Part shown: positions 1 through 4,119 of the stretch, piece after piece
Layout: each line of letters begins with the position of its first letter
Numbering within the stretch: position 1 is the stretch's first letter
NCBI GenBank assembly: GCA_029212275.1
Contig: JARGOI010000075.1
Span: 1 to 6,969 of the forward strand
Source of the DNA: Thalassolituus sp.
GTDB taxonomy: Bacteria > Pseudomonadota > Gammaproteobacteria > Pseudomonadales > Oceanobacteraceae
Reading direction: 5' to 3'
Length of the DNA stretch: 6,969 nucleotides
Position numbers and translations under genes: made by a program
The notes under the pieces: model-generated
The model's database searches: none
What the model saw: only the letters and a program-made list of their open reading frames with translations
Told to the model about the DNA's origin: nothing

Positions 1-2
1 TG

Positions 3-362
3 GCGATTATCGCTTTGTTTGGCGGCAAGTTATGGGGCGCTAGTTGGTTAGATCCAGTGATGGGTATTGTCGGTGCCGGTTTAGTTTCCATTTGGGCTTA
101 CGGGTTGCTAAAAGAAACTGGGCGGGTTCTGCTTGATGCGGAAATGGACGCCCCCGTGGTGGAAGTAGTAAGAGAAGTCATTGCCGACATCGAATTCGAT
201 ATAGAAATTACCGATCTGCACGTATGGCGCGTTGGCAAAGGAAAATACGCCTGCATTTTAGCCATCGCCACCGAGCACGAGACCAGCGCCGACTTTATTC
301 GGGATAAGCTGAGCATTCATGACGAATTAGTGCACGTGACGGTGGAAATCAATAGAATTTAG
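3..362 (+). CDS. dmeF: CDF-family Co/Ni efflux transporter, DmeF-like (5'-truncated)
   Basis: This is the C-terminal part of a cation diffusion facilitator, an inner-membrane proton-coupled exporter of divalent metal. The reading frame is open to the left edge, so the start and the first four to five membrane helices are missing. Visible are the end of one hydrophobic helix (AIIALFGGKLWG), the LDP motif that opens the last CDF helix (LDPVMGIVGAGLVSIWAYGLL), and then the family's signature ETGRVLLDAEMD. The cytoplasmic C-terminal domain carries ITDLHVWRVGKGKYAC and ends HDELVHVTVEI. The LHVWRVG block is typical of the DmeF branch, whose characterised members export cobalt and nickel. The HxxxD transport-site motif lies upstream of the window, so metal specificity cannot be read here. 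An internal TTG at 15 is not a real start. A strong terminator follows 27 nt after the stop. Confidence 0.88.
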   Translation, partial: AIIALFGGKLWGASWLDPVMGIVGAGLVSIWAYGLLKETGRVLLDAEMDAPVVEVVREVIADIEFDIEITDLHVWRVGKGKYACILAIATEHETSADFIRDKLSIHDELVHVTVEINRI

Positions 363-389
363 CGAAGCGAGGCAGATGTACAACAGAAT

Positions 390-420
390 AAAAAATGGCA
401 GCTAAACGCTGCCATTTTTT
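390..420. terminator. Bidirectional intrinsic terminator between convergent genes
   Basis: A perfect 13-bp inverted repeat: A6-TGGCAGC (390-402), loop TAAAC (403-407), GCTGCCA-T6 (408-420). The GC-rich core is flanked by an A-run on one side and a T-run on the other, so the same hairpin has a U-tail when read from either strand. It lies between the stop of the DmeF-like gene on the plus strand and the stop of the short-chain dehydrogenase on the minus strand, and can end both transcripts. Confidence 0.93.
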
Positions 421-440
421 ATATACCTAGGATTACTTAC

Positions 441-1244
441 TTAACTGCCTTTGCGCATCGCCGCACGTATTTTCATCGTTCCCACTAAGCGACTGATGGG
501 TGAGAAATGACGAATACTAAAGGCCAGAAATTTGGTTTGAATACCCGGAATAATAACCAACTTATTCGAATTAAGGCCGGATAAAATGCCAGCGACACAT
601 TGATCAATGGTCAGTTTCGGAATAGTCAAAGTGTGCGCACGGTTTTCTGGTGTGCGAGTTTTATCCAACGCATCCACCATGGGCGAATCGAACTCTGGCG
701 GGCATGCAACCTGTATTTTCACACCTTGATCAGCTAACTCAAAACTTAACGTTTCAGTTAAACCCATTAGGGCGTATTTGGCACTGCAATATGAGGCATA
801 ACCAAATACGCCGGTCATTCCCGCGATGGAAGCGATGTTAAGAATTCGTCCCTTTGATTTTTTCAAGTGCGGTAACAAGGCTCTGATGGCGTTAACCGTA
901 CCAAAGAAATTGATCTCCATGGTGTCGCGGAAATCCGCATCACTAAGCTCTGCAAAATATCCTTCACGCAAGATTCCGGCGGAATTGATCAGCATATCCA
1001 ACCCGCCCATATCGTCAGCAACAGCGCTTAATGCCTGCTGACTTGTAGGGCCGGATACATCAATTGAATAACCTTTTACGCTTGCGCTAGGGGCGGCTTT
1101 AATAATCGTAGCGACTGCTTCATCAAGCTTCTGTTGATTGCGCGCGACAATGGCTATTTGATTATTTGCTGCTAGGGCTTGAGCCATGGCCAAACCTAAA
1201 CCAGACGAGCCGCTGGTAATTAATATACGTTTACCTTTAATCAT
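441..1244 (-). CDS. SDR-family oxidoreductase, 3-ketodihydrosphingosine-reductase-like
   Basis: A classical-length short-chain dehydrogenase/reductase (267 aa from the chosen start), predicted cytosolic with a Rossmann fold. Positions from that start: the nucleotide-binding loop TSGSSGLG at 10-17, NSAG at 87-90, catalytic Ser139, and the YxxxK pair Tyr152/Lys156 (YCSAK). Arg35 after the second strand (VARN) suggests NADP(H). The PPEFDSP segment near 182-188 and the overall pattern resemble the 3-ketodihydrosphingosine reductase (KDSR/FVT1) branch rather than FabG; the substrate remains inferred. Two positions are off consensus: Ser replaces the first Gly of TGxxxGxG, and NSAG replaces NNAG. 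The start is chosen at ATG 1244, with GAG-rich sequence about 7-11 nt upstream. A GTG at 1256 would add four residues and overlap the preceding gene by 8 nt but lacks a spaced Shine-Dalgarno. It follows the GMC oxidase by 4 nt, so the two are probably co-transcribed and perhaps translationally coupled. Confidence 0.88.
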   Translation of the reverse strand: MIKGKRILITSGSSGLGLAMAQALAANNQIAIVARNQQKLDEAVATIIKAAPSASVKGYSIDVSGPTSQQALSAVADDMGGLDMLINSAGILREGYFAELSDADFRDTMEINFFGTVNAIRALLPHLKKSKGRILNIASIAGMTGVFGYASYCSAKYALMGLTETLSFELADQGVKIQVACPPEFDSPMVDALDKTRTPENRAHTLTIPKLTIDQCVAGILSGLNSNKLVIIPGIQTKFLAFSIRHFSPISRLVGTMKIRAAMRKGS

Positions 1245-1248
1245 GAAT

Positions 1249-2865
1249 TTACTCACTCTCTTTCGCTGGAAACAGGGCGGCGAAGCGCTCTGCCATGGCG
1301 GTAATTGTTAAACTAGGATTCACACCGACGTTGGCCGGAATGGCGCTGCCATCCATGACATATAGGCCTGGATGTCCGAAGACTTCGTGTTGGGTATTGA
1401 TAACGCCGCCTTCCGGCGAATCCGCCATCACCGCGCCACCTAAAACGTGCGCCGTTACCGACATATTCCCGACGCTTTCGACCACCATGTTTTGGGGAAT
1501 GCCATTACTCACCGCGGCAAAGGCGCGGGCAGCCTGATTGGCCTGGGGTAAGAAAGACGGTGTACGACCACCTTTTGATAATTTGGATTTAAGTCCGTAA
1601 CGGAAGCCGCGCAGCAAGGTGCGACCATAAGAAAATGCCATCTCGTTATCGGCTTGTTGCATCACGGTGAGGTAGGTTGTGCGCTTGTACCAGTTTTTGG
1701 AAAAATAAGCGCCGATGCCATGAGCTGGTTTCATAATAAATGCCAACAGGGTTTTTAGCGCGCGTGGCAGGGGCTTAGTACCGTCGATCATTGGCATCAT
1801 GTAAAACTTCATTGGTCCATAACTCGGTGGTAACCGATTCTGCGTCACGTGAGTTTTATCGTCGGGGTAATAATGCGTCGAAATACTAGCGCCATGCGTC
1901 ACATCGACGTTGCTGTCTTTCGCCAGAATGCCGACCAAGGCTTCGCTATTGGTGCGCACACGGCGCCCCAGTGCAGCAGAAACATTAGGCAAGGTTTTGT
2001 AGCGATCACGACTGGCAAATAGCAATTCTTGCGTGCCTAGCGCACCGGCGGCAACAATCACCTTAGCGGCACGAAGCGGCTTAATGGCGTCATGAGTAAA
2101 TGAATGCTGAAGATTAACTTGATAGCCGCCATCGTTCAGCGGAGAAATATGGGTCACCTGATGCTCGGGCAGAACCTGCACGCCTTGTTGCTCGGCAAAG
2201 TAGAGGTAGTTCTTGTCTAGGCTGTTTTTAGCGCCGAAAGCACAACCGGTATAGCAACGACCACATTGATTGCAGCCAGTGCGCAGAGGTCCTTTGCCAT
2301 CAAAATAGGGGTCTTGTTCTTTTTCTTTGGGATCGCCGAAATAAATACTTTGCGGCACACTCCCAAACGAATCGCCAGCACCGACTTTTTTGGCCGCTTG
2401 CTGCAACCACTCATCCTGAATACCCCGATAAGGGTTATCTGAGATACCCAGCATATTTTTCGCGGTAATAAAATGCGGAGCCAGTTCTTCGCGCCAACTG
2501 GTATTTAACTGATTCCATGCAGGATCTTGATAGAAGGCCTCTTTTGGCTCCAACGACACGGCGCCATATACGATACTGCCACCGCCGACGCCAATGCCGC
2601 GCAAAATAGCAACGTGCTGGTACACTTCCTGAGCAAAAAATCCTTTCATGCCAAGCGCCGGCATCCAAGATAACGCGTTTGGACTTGTTGCAGCGCGCTT
2701 GAAGTCATCAGTGGTTAGACGCCGACCTTGTTCCAATACCGCGACACGCCAGCCTTTCTCGGCAAGTCGTAAGGCACTGACGCTGCCGCCAAAGCCAGAA
2801 CCGATGATGATCACGTCAAAGTCATAATGATCAGCGGCTGCGGAAGAAGGCGTTAAATTGCTCAT
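1249..2865 (-). CDS. GMC oxidoreductase, cholesterol-oxidase (ChoD)-like flavoprotein
   Basis: A complete 538-aa FAD-dependent glucose-methanol-choline family oxidoreductase that oxidises an alcohol, plausibly a sterol or other lipid alcohol. Visible: the dinucleotide-binding motif GSGFGGS at 22-28 with the ribose-binding Glu45 (VAVLEQG); the FAD-contact segment GIGVGGGSIVYGAVS at 90-104; a Cys cluster at 198, 201, 204 and 208 (GCNQCGRCYTGC) followed by AKNSLDKNYL; VIVAAGALGT at 269-278; and the C-terminal catalytic region with His473 (HVLGG) and Asn516 (GVNPS) before TAMAERFA. GSGFGGS followed by the Cys cluster is the pattern of the actinobacterial ChoD-like branch. I see no Sec or Tat signal, so it is probably cytoplasmic. 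The ATG at 2865 is preceded by GGAG at 8-nt spacing. It heads an operon with the SDR gene, which could act on the ketone produced. Actual cholesterol activity is not shown by sequence. Confidence 0.9.
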   Translation of the reverse strand: MSNLTPSSAAADHYDFDVIIIGSGFGGSVSALRLAEKGWRVAVLEQGRRLTTDDFKRAATSPNALSWMPALGMKGFFAQEVYQHVAILRGIGVGGGSIVYGAVSLEPKEAFYQDPAWNQLNTSWREELAPHFITAKNMLGISDNPYRGIQDEWLQQAAKKVGAGDSFGSVPQSIYFGDPKEKEQDPYFDGKGPLRTGCNQCGRCYTGCAFGAKNSLDKNYLYFAEQQGVQVLPEHQVTHISPLNDGGYQVNLQHSFTHDAIKPLRAAKVIVAAGALGTQELLFASRDRYKTLPNVSAALGRRVRTNSEALVGILAKDSNVDVTHGASISTHYYPDDKTHVTQNRLPPSYGPMKFYMMPMIDGTKPLPRALKTLLAFIMKPAHGIGAYFSKNWYKRTTYLTVMQQADNEMAFSYGRTLLRGFRYGLKSKLSKGGRTPSFLPQANQAARAFAAVSNGIPQNMVVESVGNMSVTAHVLGGAVMADSPEGGVINTQHEVFGHPGLYVMDGSAIPANVGVNPSLTITAMAERFAALFPAKESE

Positions 2866-2867
2866 TA

Positions 2868-2877
2868 GGAGCGCTCC
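2868..2877 (-). promoter_or_regulatory. Palindromic ribosome binding site of the GMC oxidase
   Basis: GGAGCGCTCC is a perfect 10-bp palindrome. On the minus strand its first GGAG is the Shine-Dalgarno, 8 nt before the ATG at 2865. Palindromy in this position may be incidental, or may let the site pair with itself or be covered by a protein. Confidence 0.5.
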
Positions 2878-2880
2878 AGT

Positions 2881-2900
2881 CTTAGTTGATACGGACTAAG
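2881..2900. promoter_or_regulatory. Candidate operator (inverted repeat) for the divergent TetR regulator
   Basis: CTTAGT (2881-2886) and ACTAAG (2895-2900) form a perfect 6-bp inverted repeat around an 8-nt centre. It sits in the leader of the oxidase operon, 16-35 nt upstream of its ATG. It is immediately downstream of a possible minus-strand -10 box, so it would cover the transcription start. TetR-type repressors commonly bind dyads of about this length next to a divergently oriented target operon. The link to the adjacent regulator is inference. A leader-RNA hairpin is an alternative reading. Confidence 0.5.
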
Positions 2901-2902
2901 TG

Positions 2903-2908
2903 AATATA
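2903..2908 (-). promoter_or_regulatory. Possible -10 box for the GMC-SDR operon
   Basis: On the minus strand this reads TATATT, five of six to the sigma-70 consensus TATAAT, preceded by a T-run. Initiation about 7 nt downstream would fall within the inverted repeat at 2881-2900. No good -35 is seen at 16-18 nt spacing, so the promoter would be weak or activator-assisted. Confidence 0.3.
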
Positions 2909-3175
2909 AAAAAGGTGTGCCGGGCTGCATTTACAAAGTGGATCGATTGAGATCTAGCTGGTAGCGCCGAGCCATGTTATTTTTAATTAGCGTTACTAGT
3001 ATGTTACGTTTATTATCATTAGGTCAATGTCTGATATGTCCCTTCTGCTACAAAGCTGCCTGTCTAATAGGACTGTCTGTTTAAAGTGATGGGCTTGTTG
3101 GCCGAAATGCGTTTAGCTTTGTGACGACTGCTAATTAAGATTGGTAGAATGGCATTTCAAAAGCAGGTCAAAAAG

Positions 3176-3180
3176 AGGAG
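3176..3180 (+). promoter_or_regulatory. Shine-Dalgarno for the TetR regulator
   Basis: AGGAG, the only strong ribosome-binding match near the start of this frame. It lies 14 nt before the ATG at 3195, longer than optimal, so translation may be modest. The earlier in-frame TTG at 3141 has no such site. Confidence 0.5.
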
Positions 3181-3194
3181 CTAGTTCAACAAAA

Positions 3195-3857
3195 ATGACA
3201 TCTTCCTTAACGAGTCCAGTGCTCGAAGACGACTCAAAACCACAACGGTCGCCCGGTAGGCCCAAAATTGGCGGTAGCGAGCTGGCAACCAAACGCGCCT
3301 TGGTGTTGGCAGCAGTGGGGAAATTGTTGGCCGAGCGTCACTCGACCGATATTACCGTGCAGCAACTCATCCAAGAGGTCGGCACGTCACGCCCAACCTT
3401 CTATCGCTGGTTTCCCGAGGGGGTCGAACAAGCCGTTGAAATGCTCATCATACAAGCGAATGATGAACTAGTGACGCGGATATTTGGGGTGCTAGCAACC
3501 GTGTCGACCACTCGAGAACGTGTCGAAGCTGCTATTCGTGCTTACTTTGATTGGTGTGTTGATCAAGGCCCTGTCGTCTATGGTATTTACCGCGAAGGGT
3601 TTGACGAGACCTCCCCAGCTTGTCGCTATCGACGCAAGACCATCGACACGGTGGTGCAATTAATGACAGCACAGTCAAAAGCCATGGGCCGCAATGATTT
3701 GGGCGCATTATCCATTGAGACGATGGTTAGCTGGATTGAATCCGCCGGCATGGTTTTATGTCGCCACTACCCTGTCAAAAAAGAAGATGCCGACGCCCAG
3801 TGTCAGCTAACCACCAATATGTTTTTAGCGACGCTGACGTCACTTAAAATAATTTAG
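3195..3857 (+). CDS. TetR/AcrR-family transcriptional regulator
   Basis: A 220-aa predicted cytosolic DNA-binding protein of normal TetR length. After a short basic N-terminal tail (SPGRPKIGGS, about 19-28), helix 1 begins near residue 31. The helix-turn-helix spans about 52-73, with DITVQQLIQEVGTSRPTFYRWF showing the family pattern of a TSRPTFYRWF recognition helix. The rest is an all-helical ligand-binding and dimerisation domain, with no diagnostic ligand motif that I recognise. The start is placed at ATG 3195, downstream of AGGAG; an in-frame TTG at 3141 would add 18 residues. It is divergent from the GMC-SDR operon, the usual arrangement of a local repressor with its target, so regulation of that operon is the leading inference. 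No clear hairpin terminator follows its stop. Confidence 0.92.
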   Translation: MTSSLTSPVLEDDSKPQRSPGRPKIGGSELATKRALVLAAVGKLLAERHSTDITVQQLIQEVGTSRPTFYRWFPEGVEQAVEMLIIQANDELVTRIFGVLATVSTTRERVEAAIRAYFDWCVDQGPVVYGIYREGFDETSPACRYRRKTIDTVVQLMTAQSKAMGRNDLGALSIETMVSWIESAGMVLCRHYPVKKEDADAQCQLTTNMFLATLTSLKII

Positions 3858-4075
3858 CACTTTTATTGTTCCCTTACTTTTATGTTTTGAAAATAGCCAT
3901 TTCTGCAGCAATTGTCTCTTTATCGTCTCACCAATGCTTTTTAAACATACCTACTTGACCTGTGAGTCGCGCATAGCCTTAGAGTAGTTTTCATTGATTG
4001 GCAAAACGCGCGAACGATAAGGCGCTAGAGCACTCACACCTATAGCGAAGATTTGCAACGAATAAGCGAATTGCC

Positions 4076-4099
4076 AGACTTTTAGTAAGACTTTTAGTA
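4076..4099 (+). repeat. 12-bp tandem duplication before the ATPase
   Basis: AGACTTTTAGTA occurs twice with no gap (4076-4087 and 4088-4099). The array ends 6 nt before the ATPase Shine-Dalgarno and so lies in the leader or core promoter. It creates two copies of an AT-rich TTTTAGTAA block that could serve as a -10 or an upstream untranslated element. It probably arose by slippage. Confidence 0.85.
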
Positions 4100-4105
4100 A
4101 TACAT

Positions 4106-4110
4106 GGGAG
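4106..4110 (+). promoter_or_regulatory. Shine-Dalgarno of the copper ATPase
   Basis: GGGAG, 9 nt before the ATG at 4120. Its spacing supports that start. Confidence 0.75.
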
Positions 4111-4119
4111 CAGCGCACG

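Larger units (their letters stand above)
2866..3194. promoter_or_regulatory. Divergent intergenic region between GMC operon and TetR gene
   Basis: A 329-bp AT-richer stretch without a credible gene, separating the minus-strand oxidase from the plus-strand regulator. It must hold both promoters. Besides the inverted repeat and possible -10 near the oxidase, it contains two direct repeats: GTTAC at 2992-2996 and 3003-3007 (11 bp apart, about one helical turn), and CTGTCT at 3060-3065 and 3073-3078 (13 bp apart). No convincing sigma-70 promoter for the regulator was identified. Confidence 0.6.
3858..4119. promoter_or_regulatory. Intergenic region upstream of the copper ATPase
   Basis: 262 bp between the TetR stop and the ATPase start, with no gene that can be supported. 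It should contain the ATPase promoter. The best -35/-10 candidate is TTGACC (3955-3960) with TAGAGT (3980-3985), separated by 19 nt, the spacer length used by MerR-type metal-responsive promoters. The dyad a CueR-type activator needs is not evident. No rho-independent terminator for the regulator gene was found. Confidence 0.4.

Noticed and set aside
3141..3194. TTG start giving an 18-residue N-terminal extension of the TetR regulator
   Set aside because: No Shine-Dalgarno precedes the TTG, whereas AGGAG lies inside the proposed extension upstream of ATG 3195. The extension would add residues before the basic tail that normally opens TetR proteins.
3955..3985. CueR-type operator for copA
   Set aside because: The 19-nt spacing fits, but the inverted repeat expected for CueR (ACCTTCC with its complement) is absent, so no operator is called.
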